Shown here: positions 25,089 to 33,289 of the stretch, one piece after another
Layout: the number at the start of each line of letters is the position of its first letter
How positions within the stretch are numbered: position 1 is the first letter of the stretch
Assembly: GCA_028712475.1 (NCBI GenBank)
Contig: JAQTQB010000001.1
Location: 62,001-126,000 of the forward strand
Direction: 5' to 3'
DNA: 64,000 bases
DNA from: Verrucomicrobiales bacterium
GTDB taxonomy: Bacteria; Verrucomicrobiota; Verrucomicrobiia; Limisphaerales; UBA11358
Made by a program: the position numbers and the translations under genes
Notes under the pieces: generated by a model
Told to the model about the DNA's origin: nothing
The model's input: only the letters and a program-made list of their open reading frames with translations
Database searches by the model: none

Positions 25089-27755
25089 ATGTCCGCCGAA
25101 GCCCAACTCACGCCCATGATGGCGCAGTATCGCCGCATCAAAGGCGAACTGCCGAAGGACGCGCTGCTGCTCTTCCGCCTCGGCGATTTTTACGAGATGT
25201 TTTTCGAGGACGCCAAAGACGGCGCGCAACTGCTCAATCTCTCGCTGACCGCCCGCAATGGCGTCCCCATGTGCGGCCTGCCGCATCACGCCGCCAATGG
25301 CTACATCTCTCGCATCCTCAAAGCCGGACGCAAGGTCGCCATCTGCGATCAAACGGAGGAAGCCCGGCCCGGCAGGCTGGTGCAGCGCGAGGTCACGCAA
25401 ATCCTTTCGCCTGGCACGCATTTCGACGAACGGATGCTCGTCGCGGAACGAAATAACTTTCTCGCCGCCGTTTGCCCATCGGGGAAAATCTTTGGCCTCG
25501 CGCTGGTGGATTTGACGACCGGCGATTTTCTGACGACGGAACTGGAAAATGACGCCGCGTTGCTCGCGGAACTGGAGCGGCTGCGCCCGGCGGAAATTAT
25601 TTTCCCGACCGGGGGCGCTTCCGTGCGCGCGCTGTTGCAAGGTTCATTTCGAATCATCAGCGGCTACGACGACTGGACGTTCGCGCCGGAAACGGCCTTC
25701 TTCACCGTGCGCGAACATTTCAAAGTCGCCTCGCTCGACGGGTTCGGGCTGAAAGACAAGACCGCCGCCATCGGTGCGGCGGGCGGCGCGCTGCACTATC
25801 TCACGCAAAACCTGCGGCGCGATGTGAAGCATCTCACACGGATTTCGTTTTATCAGCGCAGCGATTTTCTCACGCTCGACTACACGACGCTGCGGCATCT
25901 GGAGATTCTCGAGCCGCAGCACCACGACGCCCCGCGCAACGCCTCGCTCTACGGCGCGCTCAACCGCACCGCCACGCCGATGGGCGCGCGGCTGTTGCGC
26001 CAATGGCTGTCGCAACCACTCTCAAAGGTTGAGCCGATCCGCCAGCGTCAGGACGCAGTTCAAACGTTCATCGAAAACTCCTTCGGCCTCGACGCGTTTC
26101 GCCAGCAACTCGCCAAGGTGCGCGACTTGGAACGGACGCTGGGCCGCTTGAGTTCTGGCAGCGGCAATGCGCGCGACCTGGTCGCGCTGCGCATGGCGTT
26201 GGAACAAATTCCGGCGCTGAAGGAAATCCTTCAAGACTTGGTAGCAGCCGACGTGAGTCGGCTCATTCTAAAAGAGGAAAGTCAGAGCTTCCTTACGTCG
26301 GCTGCTACGGAAGAATTAAAGGACGCTCGCCCCACCAGCTTGGTTGCCACGCTGAACGAACAAATCTCCGAATTGCCCGACCTGGTGGAATTGGTTTCTC
26401 GCGCCATCGTGGAGGAACCGCCGTTGCCGATCAAAGAAGGCGGCATGGTCCGCGACGGCTTCGACGCGGCGCTCGATGAACTCCGCAACGCCCAGCGCGG
26501 CGGCAAAGATTGGATCGCCAAATTGCAGGCCGACGAAATCGCCAGCACCGGGATTTCGTCGCTTAAAGTCCGCTTCAATTCCGTCTTCGGCTATTACATC
26601 GAGGTCACCAAATCCAATCTCGACAAGGTTCCGCCGCATTACCATCGCAAGCAGACTGTGGCCAACGGCGAGCGCTTCATCACGCCGGAGTTGAAGGAAA
26701 TGGAAGGCAAAATCCTCGGCGCGGAGGAGCGCAGCGTGAAGCTGGAATACGAAATTTTCCAGCGCGTGCGCGAGGAAGTGCTGGGGCAGTTGCCGAAAAT
26801 CCAGCAGACCGCTTCTTCACTGGCGCAACTGGACGTGCTGGCTTCGTTCGCAGAGACGGCGCGGATTCATAATTATTGCCGGCCTCAAGTTGCCGATGGA
26901 GGCGTGGTGCAAATCCGCGATGGCCGTCATCCGGTTTTGGAACAGCAGCTCGTCGAGGAACGCTTCGTGCCGAATGATGCCTTGCTGGGTGGCAGCGAAC
27001 GTGAGTCCGCTCAAACTTCCCCTGAAAATAATCAGAGCCGGCTCACGCCGGCTGCTACGGGAGAAAAAATTTCGCAAATCGCGCTCATCACCGGGCCGAA
27101 CATGGCGGGCAAATCCACTTACATCCGTCAGGTCGCGCTGCTCACGCTGCTGGCGCACACGGGCAGTTTTGTTCCGGCGGCGGAAGCGCGGATTGATCTG
27201 GTGGACCGCATCTTCACGCGCATCGGCGCGAGCGATGATCTGTCGCGTGGACAATCCACGTTCATGGTGGAGATGACCGAGACGGCGAACATCCTGAACA
27301 ACGCCACGCCGCGCAGCCTCGTCGTGCTGGACGAAATTGGCCGGGGAACCAGCACGTTCGACGGCTTGAGCCTCGCATGGAGCATCGTGGAATTCCTGCA
27401 CAATCAAGTCGGTGCCAAGACGCTGTTCGCCACGCATTATCACGAATTGACGGAACTGGCGGCGCGGTTGCCGCGAATCAAAAATTTCAACGTCGCCGTG
27501 CGCGAGTGGCACGACCAGATTGTTTTCCTCCGCAAGATTGTCGAGGGCGGGACGGACAAGAGTTACGGCATCCAGGTCGCACGGCTGGCGGGCGTGCCGA
27601 GGGAAGTCTTGGAACGCGCCAAGCAAATCCTCGGCAATCTCGAAGAATCGGAACTCACGCCGGAAGGCAACGTGCGCCAGCCACGACGCCAGCAAGACCG
27701 GAACACGCTGAAACAACTTGCCCCGCCGCCGCAGATGGATTTGTTTGGAAACTAA
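25089..27755 (+). CDS. mutS: DNA mismatch repair ATPase MutS
   Basis: 888 residues. The mismatch-binding motif LFRLGDFYEMFFEDAKDGA lies near residues 28-46, Walker A GPNMAGKST near 672, and DEIGRGTSTFDGLS with ATHYHELTEL downstream, so the ATPase is intact. Two extra segments lie in frame and derive from palindromic elements: residues about 385-407 (lever region) and about 634-657, a loop just before Walker A. Both are at variable loops, which fits tolerance of insertion. One base separates its stop from the dinG-type start. Confidence 0.97.
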   Translation: MSAEAQLTPMMAQYRRIKGELPKDALLLFRLGDFYEMFFEDAKDGAQLLNLSLTARNGVPMCGLPHHAANGYISRILKAGRKVAICDQTEEARPGRLVQREVTQILSPGTHFDERMLVAERNNFLAAVCPSGKIFGLALVDLTTGDFLTTELENDAALLAELERLRPAEIIFPTGGASVRALLQGSFRIISGYDDWTFAPETAFFTVREHFKVASLDGFGLKDKTAAIGAAGGALHYLTQNLRRDVKHLTRISFYQRSDFLTLDYTTLRHLEILEPQHHDAPRNASLYGALNRTATPMGARLLRQWLSQPLSKVEPIRQRQDAVQTFIENSFGLDAFRQQLAKVRDLERTLGRLSSGSGNARDLVALRMALEQIPALKEILQDLVAADVSRLILKEESQSFLTSAATEELKDARPTSLVATLNEQISELPDLVELVSRAIVEEPPLPIKEGGMVRDGFDAALDELRNAQRGGKDWIAKLQADEIASTGISSLKVRFNSVFGYYIEVTKSNLDKVPPHYHRKQTVANGERFITPELKEMEGKILGAEERSVKLEYEIFQRVREEVLGQLPKIQQTASSLAQLDVLASFAETARIHNYCRPQVADGGVVQIRDGRHPVLEQQLVEERFVPNDALLGGSERESAQTSPENNQSRLTPAATGEKISQIALITGPNMAGKSTYIRQVALLTLLAHTGSFVPAAEARIDLVDRIFTRIGASDDLSRGQSTFMVEMTETANILNNATPRSLVVLDEIGRGTSTFDGLSLAWSIVEFLHNQVGAKTLFATHYHELTELAARLPRIKNFNVAVREWHDQIVFLRKIVEGGTDKSYGIQVARLAGVPREVLERAKQILGNLEESELTPEGNVRQPRRQQDRNTLKQLAPPPQMDLFGN
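26241..26308. repeat. Palindromic element, family P1, in frame in mutS (lever region)
   Basis: 68 bp with arms GTAGCAGCCGACGTGAG and CTTACGTCGGCTGCTAC (one mismatch). It is translated as part of MutS (VAADVSRLI...LTSAAT). Confidence 0.88.
26989..27060. repeat. Palindromic element, family P1, in frame in mutS (before Walker A)
   Basis: A degenerate copy: GTGGCAGCGAACGTGAG at the left and CTCACGCCGGCTGCTAC at the right; about 18 of 24 arm positions pair. It is translated as GGSERESAQ...RLTPAAT, directly before the ATP-binding loop. Confidence 0.8.
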
Positions 27756-27756
27756 C

Positions 27757-29901
27757 ATGATTTCTGTTTCTGAGCTTCAACCGGTCGGCGCCGATTTAAT
27801 TTCCAAAGTTGAGGGGATTTTTTCGCCGAGCGGCATTCTTTCCAAGGCGAGCAATTTTGAATTCCGCCCGCAGCAGCAGGAGATGGCCGTGGCCGTGGCG
27901 CGGGCATTGCAGAACCGCGAGCACCTCGCGGTCGAGGCGGGAACTGGCGTCGGCAAATCGCTGGCGTATCTGGTTCCAGCGATTCTTTTTGCGGTGGCAC
28001 AGAAGAAGAAGGCCATTGTCTCGACGCACACGATCAATTTGCAGGAGCAGCTTACGGAGAAAGATTTGCCAATGTTGGCGGGCGTTTTGGGCGCGCTGCC
28101 GGAGCCGGTGAAGTTCAGCTACGCGATGCTCAAGGGCCGCGCGAATTATCTCTGCACGCGCCGGCTGCAAAAGGCGATGCAACAGAGCGGCAACCTGTTC
28201 ACGTCGTCGGAGGCCGAGGAATTGCAGCGCATCTACGAATGGTCCAAGACAACCAAGGACGGCAGCCTGTCGGATTTCGAGATCGAGCCGGACGCAAAAG
28301 TCTGGGCGCAGGTCTGTTCAGAGCGCGGGCTTTGCTCGCCGAAAACTTGCGGGCATCAGTCGGATTTTGCGCGCGACCACGACGTCTGTTTTTTTCAACG
28401 CGTTCGCAACCGCATCATGTCCGCCGACGTGGTGATCTTGAATCACACGCTGTTTTTCACCTTGCTCGGCGGCGTGGACGAGGAGATGGAAGGCGGCATC
28501 CTGTTCAAGAACGACTTCGTGATCTTCGACGAGGCGCACACGATGGAGAGCGTGGCGTCGCGGCACATCGGCTTGAGCGTGTCGAGCGGGCAGGTGCGTT
28601 ATTCGCTGAACCGGCTGTGGAATCCGCGCACGGAAAAGGGACTGCTCGCCACTTTGCGCCAGGGCAAAGCGGTAAAGCTCGTCGCAGAAATCTTGAGCGA
28701 GTCGGACAAGTTTTTTGAGAACGTCGAAGGCGCTTGCGAAGAACTGGCGGCCACGGCGAAAAAAAATTACGGCTCGACGGAGTCCCGCCCCACCAGCCGG
28801 AAATGGACGGAATTGCGCATCCGCCGTGCGGAACTGGTCAAGGACAACGTCACGCTGCCCATCCAGCGATTGCGCGAAGCCGTGAGCGAACTCGTGAAGA
28901 CGAGCGAGGACAAGGACATCGGGCAGGAGCTGATCGAGTGCAACCGGCGGCTCGGCGAATTGAAGATGGAGGTCGCGGAATTCTTGAGCCAGGAGGCGGA
29001 CGACCATGTCTATTGGGTGGAACGCGGCGGCAAGGCGCAGAGGAACCTTTCACTGAACGCCGCGCCGGTGGACGTCGCCGAGTTTTTGCGGCGCAGATTA
29101 TTTGAAACGGACACGAGCGTCATCATGACCAGCGCGACGTTGGGAGTTTCAAGTTTCAAGAGTCAAGTTTCAAGGCCAGTAACCGAACGCAAACCTGCTT
29201 CCAGCTTGAAACTTGAAACTTCCAACTTGTCACTCGCCTACTTTTCCAAACGCGTCGGCTGTGAATCCGCCACGATGCTGCAAGTCGGCACGCCGTTCGA
29301 TTATGAGCGGCAGATGAAACTGTTCACCGTCAAAAAAATGCCCGACCCGCGCGAGGCCGGTTATGCCGATGCGCTGGTTCACTGGGTCTCACATTTCATC
29401 AGGCAGACGCACGGCAAGGCGTTCGTGCTGTTCACCAGTTACAAGCTGATGCAGGAAGTCGCCGACCGGATGCAGCCGTTCTTTGACAAGCTTGGCCTGA
29501 AATTATTTGTGCAAGGAACCGGCACACCGCGCTCGACGATGCTGGAGAAGTTCAAGGACGACACGGACTCGGTGCTGTTCGGCACGGACAGCTTCTGGCA
29601 GGGCGTGGATGTGCCGGGCGAGGCGTTGAGCAACGTCATCATCACGCGGCTTCCGTTCGCCGTGCCGGATCATCCGCTCATCGAGGCGCGGCTTGAGGCA
29701 ATTGAAGCGCGCGGCGGAAACTCCTTCGCCGAATTTTCCCTGCCCGAAGCGATCCTGAAATTCCGCCAGGGCGTCGGACGTTTGATCCGCACCAAAACCG
29801 ACACGGGCATCGTCGTCGTGCTGGACAACCGGATTTTAACGAAGCAATACGGGCAGGCGTTCATTGATGCGCTGCCGAAATGTCCGGTGGAAATCGTCTA
29901 G
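27757..29901 (+). CDS. dinG: DinG/XPD-type ATP-dependent DNA helicase
   Basis: 714 residues from the ATG at 27757, one base after mutS. FEFRPQQQEMAVAVARAL is followed by Walker A EAGTGVGKSLAY near residue 60. A cysteine cluster (YLCTRRLQ; CSERGLCSPKTCGHQ; DVCFFQRVRNR) is the probable [4Fe-4S] site of XPD/DinG helicases. DEAH is in VIFDEAHTMES. The end has GVDVPGEALSNVIITRLPF and GRLIRTKTDTGIVVVLD. Residues about 339-348 (from the 28771 repeat) and 463-491 (from 29144-29230) are repeat-derived. Its last codons (ALPKCPVEIV) are copied twice downstream. Confidence 0.93.
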   Translation: MISVSELQPVGADLISKVEGIFSPSGILSKASNFEFRPQQQEMAVAVARALQNREHLAVEAGTGVGKSLAYLVPAILFAVAQKKKAIVSTHTINLQEQLTEKDLPMLAGVLGALPEPVKFSYAMLKGRANYLCTRRLQKAMQQSGNLFTSSEAEELQRIYEWSKTTKDGSLSDFEIEPDAKVWAQVCSERGLCSPKTCGHQSDFARDHDVCFFQRVRNRIMSADVVILNHTLFFTLLGGVDEEMEGGILFKNDFVIFDEAHTMESVASRHIGLSVSSGQVRYSLNRLWNPRTEKGLLATLRQGKAVKLVAEILSESDKFFENVEGACEELAATAKKNYGSTESRPTSRKWTELRIRRAELVKDNVTLPIQRLREAVSELVKTSEDKDIGQELIECNRRLGELKMEVAEFLSQEADDHVYWVERGGKAQRNLSLNAAPVDVAEFLRRRLFETDTSVIMTSATLGVSSFKSQVSRPVTERKPASSLKLETSNLSLAYFSKRVGCESATMLQVGTPFDYERQMKLFTVKKMPDPREAGYADALVHWVSHFIRQTHGKAFVLFTSYKLMQEVADRMQPFFDKLGLKLFVQGTGTPRSTMLEKFKDDTDSVLFGTDSFWQGVDVPGEALSNVIITRLPFAVPDHPLIEARLEAIEARGGNSFAEFSLPEAILKFRQGVGRLIRTKTDTGIVVVLDNRILTKQYGQAFIDALPKCPVEIV
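28771..28800. repeat. Half-palindrome word, family P5, in frame in dinG
   Basis: GGCTCGACGGAGTCCCGCCC at 28771-28790. The same 20 bases recur at 32433-32452 between ribD and ribE. Here it encodes GSTESRPTS. It looks like one arm of a larger palindrome. Confidence 0.75.
29144..29230. repeat. Palindromic word element, family P6, in frame in dinG
   Basis: AGTTTCAAGTTTCAAG near the left and CTTGAAACTTGAAACT at the right are exact reverse complements, with another AAGTTTCAAG between them. Translated as SSFKSQVS...SSLKLETSNL within the helicase C-terminal domain, between SATLGV and LAYFSKRVG. Confidence 0.85.
29865..29897. repeat. dinG-tail repeat, copy 1 (inside dinG)
   Basis: The 3' end of dinG, containing GCGCTGCCGAAATGTCCGG. 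It encodes DALPKCPVEI. Further copies are at 30470-30500 and 31012-31045. Confidence 0.85.
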
Positions 29902-29904
29902 CGC

Positions 29905-30468
29905 ATGGACATTCACGCCCTTCTCAAACTCGCGGGCGGCCTCATCGCCATGGGCCTCTATGTGCCGATGATCGTGGAAATCATCCGGGCGCGCGGCGCG
30001 GGCCAGAGCTTTGCCACCTGGGGATTGTGGGCGGTGCTGGACTCCATGCTGACGATCACGCTCTGGCAGCAGCACGGAAATTATCTGCTCTCGCTCGGCT
30101 TCGCGGTGGGCGGCGTTGTTTTGTCGGCGGTGCTGCTGGCGCAAGGCGGCTGGGCCTGGGGCAGATTTGAAACCACCATCGCGCTGATGGTGCTGGCGGG
30201 TGTCGCGGTGTGGAAATTCAGCGGGCCGCGCAACGCCACCATTGCGGTGACGGTGGCGGTCTGCATCGCGGGCATTCCGGGCTTCGTGGAGATGCTGCGC
30301 AAGCCGCAGCCGGCGGCGGGCAAGCTCTGGGCGGGCTTCACCGTGGCCAACGTCCTCGCCTATTTCGGCGGCACGGCTATGACGGTGGAGGAACGGCTTG
30401 TGCCGGCGGCATTCACGGCGTTGTCCGTGCTGATGGTCGTGGCGTGCTGGTGGCCGCAGAAGAAATGA
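29905..30468 (+). CDS. PQ-loop-like small membrane protein
   Basis: 187 residues with about six hydrophobic segments. The N-terminus LKLAGGLIAMGLYVPMIVEI, followed by RARGAGQSFATWGLWAVLDS, resembles the PQ-loop/SemiSWEET repeat (Pro-x(3)-EI/QI, then S-x-x-x-W). It starts 3 bp after the dinG stop and ends 1 bp before the second copy of the dinG tail, so it is a small unit between direct repeats. The transport substrate is unknown, and PQ-loop membership is tentative. Confidence 0.78.
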   Translation: MDIHALLKLAGGLIAMGLYVPMIVEIIRARGAGQSFATWGLWAVLDSMLTITLWQQHGNYLLSLGFAVGGVVLSAVLLAQGGWAWGRFETTIALMVLAGVAVWKFSGPRNATIAVTVAVCIAGIPGFVEMLRKPQPAAGKLWAGFTVANVLAYFGGTAMTVEERLVPAAFTALSVLMVVACWWPQKK

Positions 30469-30469
30469 T

Positions 30470-30500
30470 TGGAAGCGCTGCCGAAATGTCCGGGGGGAAT
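30470..30500. repeat. dinG-tail repeat, copy 2
   Basis: GCGCTGCCGAAATGTCCGG is identical to the dinG end and still reads EALPKCPGGI in the plus-strand phase. It lies directly after the PQ-loop-like gene and directly before the DUF2442 stop. Confidence 0.85.
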
Positions 30501-30502
30501 TC

Positions 30503-30766
30503 CTACGCGCGTGCCACCAGCGGAAATTTTTCCGGGTGTTCAATGCGTTCCAGATCCAAATCCACATCCAGTTCCGGCCAGTGAAGATGACTTCCGTGGG
30601 AAAACTCCACGTTGAACAACTGCCCCACCGGCGCGTGGCGAAACCACGGAAAATCGTCGAAGCCGAGAAAATGCTCCTTGCCCGCTACGAACAGCCAGAA
30701 GCCGTGCGGCGAGACGTTCAGCACTTCAGCCTTTGAAATGTCGCTGCCAACTATTGCGGATTTCAT
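30503..30766 (-). CDS. DUF2442 protein, partner of DUF4160
   Basis: 87 residues from the ATG at 30766, which has GAGGAA about 8 bp upstream; a TTG at 30781 is less likely. DISKAEVLNVSPHGFWLFV and EHFLGFDDFPWF are the DUF2442 pattern. DUF2442 and DUF4160 genes are usually adjacent and have been proposed as toxin-antitoxin-like pairs. It overlaps the DUF4160 gene by about 40 bp. Bounded on both sides by dinG-tail repeats. Confidence 0.88.
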   Translation of the reverse strand: MKSAIVGSDISKAEVLNVSPHGFWLFVAGKEHFLGFDDFPWFRHAPVGQLFNVEFSHGSHLHWPELDVDLDLERIEHPEKFPLVARA

Positions 30767-30965
30767 TTTGTCGTTCCTCAACGATTTGTTTCAGTTCGTT
30801 CAGCTCGGTTGCGCCGAGCCCTTTGTTGACGGCCAGTTCGATTTTCGGTTCGAGCCAGAATTTCGCCTCGCCGTCCGGCGAAATCACATGGACGTGCATT
30901 CTCGGTTCCTCACGCGAGAAGAAATAAAATCGGTAATTACGATACCGAAAAACCGTCGGACTCAC
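30726..30965 (-). CDS. DUF4160 protein (toxin-antitoxin-like pair with DUF2442)
   Basis: 79 residues from a GTG at 30965. PTVFRYRNYRFYFFSREEPR, then MHVHVISPDGEAKFWLEP and LNELKQIVEERQNEI, is the DUF4160 signature. It is first gene of the pair, minus strand, opposite to dinG and ribD. Function unproven. A toxin-antitoxin role is inferred from family context. Confidence 0.9.
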   Translation of the reverse strand: MSPTVFRYRNYRFYFFSREEPRMHVHVISPDGEAKFWLEPKIELAVNKGLGATELNELKQIVEERQNEIRNSWQRHFKG

Positions 30966-31011
30966 TCCGGCACAATACTAAACATTGAACGGTGATTCAA
31001 CCCGCATTTCT

Positions 31012-31045
31012 CGATGCGTTGCCGAAATGTCCAGGGAGATTTTTA
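31012..31045. repeat. dinG-tail repeat, copy 3 (diverged)
   Basis: GATGCGTTGCCGAAATGTCC differs from copy 1 at one base over these 20. The surrounding plus-strand phase reads QPAFLDALPKCPG against QAFIDALPKCPV of DinG. Several codons differ synonymously, which suggests an older copy or one from another allele. The rest of 30966-31201 holds no gene. It carries the word GCCCAGCTAAAC (31154). Confidence 0.8.
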
Positions 31046-31201
31046 TGGTAAGTTAATCGTCACTATTGGGACGTCGAAATTTCACGGATTCGACTCTGCA
31101 CCGGACAAAATGCGAGTCCAAAAAGACCCTTTGCGCGGCAAACTCATCTCGTTGCCCAGCTAAACAAACTTGTTTGTGAAGGGATTTTCCGCAATCAATT
31201 C

Positions 31202-32428
31202 ATGCCCATGACCGATGCCCAATTCATGCAGCTCGCCTTGCGCCTCGCGCGGCGCGGCCTCGGCGCGACTTCGCCCAACCCGATGGTCGGCGCGGTTTTG
31301 GTGAAGGGCGGAAAAAACATCGGGCGCGGCTGGCACCGGCGCGCGGGCGGACCGCACGCGGAAATCGAGGCGTTCCGCGACGCGCAAAAACGCGGCCACT
31401 CGCCGCGCGGCGCGACGCTTTACGTCACGCTCGAACCGTGCTGCACGCACGGTCGCACGCCGCCTTGCACGGAAGCCATCATCGCCGCCGGAATCAAACG
31501 CGTAGTCATCGGCGCAACGGATCCGAACCCGAAACATGCGGGCAGAGGTTTTAAGATTTTGCAGCGTGCGGTGATTGAGGCGGTGTCACTTGGCGAAGGT
31601 AGGGCGCGTCACTCCGTGCGCGCCGTTTCGGGCCTTACCAACCAGCGGCGCGCACGGAGTGACGCGCCCTACCAAAAACTAGCTGACGAATGCGTGAAGC
31701 TGAACGAAGCGTTCAACCATTGGATCATCCATCGCACGCCGTTCGTCACGGTGAAAGCCGCCATGACGCTGGACGGAAAAATCGCCACGGCGGGCGGCGA
31801 ATCCAAATGGATCACCGGCGAAAAAGCCCGGGCGCACGGAATGAAACTGCGCCGGAACAGCGACGCCATCCTCGTCGGCATCAATACGATCCTGGCAGAC
31901 GATCCGTCATTGACAGCCAGGGCGAAGATGGAAGGTGGAGGGTGGAGGATGGCAAAGCCGATTCGCCGAATCGTGCTGGATTCACTGGCGCGGACGCCGT
32001 TGGATGCAAAAGTTGTGCGCGACGAATTCGCGGCCCTGACCACGATTGTGGTGGGCAAACATGCGCCGAAGAAGAGAGTCATGGCTTTGAAAAATCTCGT
32101 GAATGTCCTTGTCGCGCCGCTGAAGAAATCCGCAATCCGCAATCCGCAATCCGCAATTGACCTGCGCTGGCTGTTGAAAAAGCTCGGCTCGGAAAACGTG
32201 ACGAGCCTGCTGGTCGAAGGCGGCGGCGAGGTGAACGCGTCGTTCCTGCTCGGCGGTTTTGCGCAGCGCGTGGCGTTTTTCTACGCGCCAAAAATTTTGG
32301 GCGGACGAGATTCGCGAAAAGGCGTCGCGGGCGACGGCGCAAAAAGTTTGATTGAAGCCGTCCAGTTGCGCGAAGTCGGGTGGCGCAGGCTGGGCGAAGA
32401 TTTATTGCTGACGGCGCGGGTTGATTAA
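31202..32428 (+). CDS. ribD: Riboflavin biosynthesis deaminase/reductase
   Basis: 408 residues; the start is ATG 31202 or 31208. The N-terminal deaminase has the zinc motifs PHAEIEAF and TLEPCCTHGRTPPC. The C-terminal reductase has VTVKAAMTLDGKIA, SKWITGEKAR and LLVEGGGEVNASFL. It catalyses two consecutive steps toward the pyrimidine precursor of riboflavin. Three repeat-derived inserts lie in frame: residues about 133-157 (interdomain), about 242-249 (a GGA/GGT word) and about 309-319 (RNPQSAI). No FMN riboswitch was recognised upstream. Followed by ribE. Confidence 0.95.
   Translation: MPMTDAQFMQLALRLARRGLGATSPNPMVGAVLVKGGKNIGRGWHRRAGGPHAEIEAFRDAQKRGHSPRGATLYVTLEPCCTHGRTPPCTEAIIAAGIKRVVIGATDPNPKHAGRGFKILQRAVIEAVSLGEGRARHSVRAVSGLTNQRRARSDAPYQKLADECVKLNEAFNHWIIHRTPFVTVKAAMTLDGKIATAGGESKWITGEKARAHGMKLRRNSDAILVGINTILADDPSLTARAKMEGGGWRMAKPIRRIVLDSLARTPLDAKVVRDEFAALTTIVVGKHAPKKRVMALKNLVNVLVAPLKKSAIRNPQSAIDLRWLLKKLGSENVTSLLVEGGGEVNASFLLGGFAQRVAFFYAPKILGGRDSRKGVAGDGAKSLIEAVQLREVGWRRLGEDLLLTARVD
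31598..31673. repeat. Perfect palindrome, family P3, in frame in ribD
   Basis: Two 28-bp arms pair without mismatch: left begins GGTAGGGCGCGTCACTCCGT, right ends GTGACGCGCCCTACC, with a 20-bp loop. It falls in the linker between deaminase and reductase. The perfect pairing suggests recent insertion or selection. Confidence 0.95.
31927..31951. repeat. GGTGGAGG word tract in ribD
   Basis: GATGGAAGGTGGAGGGTGGA followed by GGATGG, translated KMEGGGWRMA between LTARA and KPIRRIVLD, where RibD homologues normally have only a short turn. Another in-frame word insert. Confidence 0.65.
32127..32158. repeat. Short-word repeat, family T2 (CCGCAAT), in frame in ribD
   Basis: Four copies of the 8-bp word TCCGCAAT, translated as SAIRNPQSAI. 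Minus-strand versions lie in addB at 41515-41550 and 42112-42141. Confidence 0.85.
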
Positions 32429-32430
32429 AC

Positions 32431-32456
32431 GCGGCTCGACGGAGTCCCGCCCCGCC
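32431..32456. repeat. P5 word between ribD and ribE
   Basis: GGCTCGACGGAGTCCCGCCC, the same 20 bases as at 28771-28790 in dinG. It fills most of the 42-bp ribD-ribE gap. Confidence 0.75.
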
Positions 32457-32470
32457 ATTAGATTTGCCCC

Positions 32471-33082
32471 ATGTTCACAGGCATTGTCCAGGAAACAGGA
32501 ACGGTCGAGAAAATCGCGCGCGGCGCAAAATCCATCGCGCTGACGGTGCGCGCCGGCGTTTCTGCACGCGGCGTGAAACTAGGCGACAGCGTGGCGGTGA
32601 ACGGCTGCTGCCTGACGGTCGTAAAAATTTCTGCGCGGGGAAAATCCAAGCTGCTCCAGTTCGATGTGCTGCAAGAATCGTGGCGGCTGACCAACCTGCA
32701 ATTCGCCCGGGCCGGTTCGCTGGTGAACCTCGAACGTCCCTTGCGCGCGGATGGCGAATTCGGCGGGCATTTCGTGACCGGCCATGTGGACGGCGTCGGG
32801 AAGATCGTCCGCTGGGAAAAATCGGGCGCGGATCATGTCCTTGAAATTTCCGCACCGGCCGCAGTGATGCGCCATGTGATTTTGAAAGGCTCGATCACGA
32901 TTGACGGCATCAGCCTGACGGTGGCGGGCGTTGGCAAAAAAGGCTTCCGGGTCTGGATCATTCCGCACACGTTTGAAGTGACGGCGTTGCGTGAACGAAA
33001 AGCTGGCGACGCGGTGAACCTGGAGGCGGACATGCTCGGCAAATACGTGGAGAAGTTTCTCGCGGCGCGAGGCCGGCGTTAA
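32471..33082 (+). CDS. ribE: Riboflavin synthase, alpha subunit
   Basis: 203 residues, two lumazine-binding repeats. MFTGIVQETGTVEKI starts repeat 1 with VAVNGCCLTV. GGHFVTGHVDGVG starts repeat 2 with ITIDGISLTVAG. It dismutates two 6,7-dimethyl-8-ribityllumazine molecules to riboflavin. It follows ribD by 42 bp and is probably cotranscribed. Residue count and motifs are normal. Confidence 0.96.
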   Translation: MFTGIVQETGTVEKIARGAKSIALTVRAGVSARGVKLGDSVAVNGCCLTVVKISARGKSKLLQFDVLQESWRLTNLQFARAGSLVNLERPLRADGEFGGHFVTGHVDGVGKIVRWEKSGADHVLEISAPAAVMRHVILKGSITIDGISLTVAGVGKKGFRVWIIPHTFEVTALRERKAGDAVNLEADMLGKYVEKFLAARGRR

Positions 33083-33088
33083 AAAAAA

Positions 33089-33173
33089 TGGTGCGCATAG
33101 CAGGACTTGAACCTGCACACCTTGCGGCACTACCACCTCAAAGTAGCGTGTCTGCCAATTCCACCATATGCGC
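33089..33173 (-). tRNA. tRNA-Leu (anticodon GAG)
   Basis: 85 nt including an encoded CCA. The acceptor stem GCGCATA pairs with TATGCGC. The D-arm is GGTGGAATTGGCAGAC, the anticodon region CTACTTTGAGGTGGTAG, the variable arm TGCCGCAAGGTGT and the T-arm CAGGTTCAAGTCCTG. The long variable arm marks a class II tRNA, and the loop gives GAG. Convergent with ribE. Confidence 0.93.
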
Positions 33174-33289
33174 AACCGGTGAATAATAAACCAAGCGGCG
33201 GCGCGGCGCGCAAGTCGAATCGCCGCCCGGCCTGTTTGCGGAAGCGGATTTGAACCAGGCCGGCGGCAGGTTTTCCGGGCGTTCCGGTT

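Noticed and set aside
30966..31201. Possible FMN riboswitch before ribD
   Set aside because: None of the conserved FMN-aptamer segments could be found.
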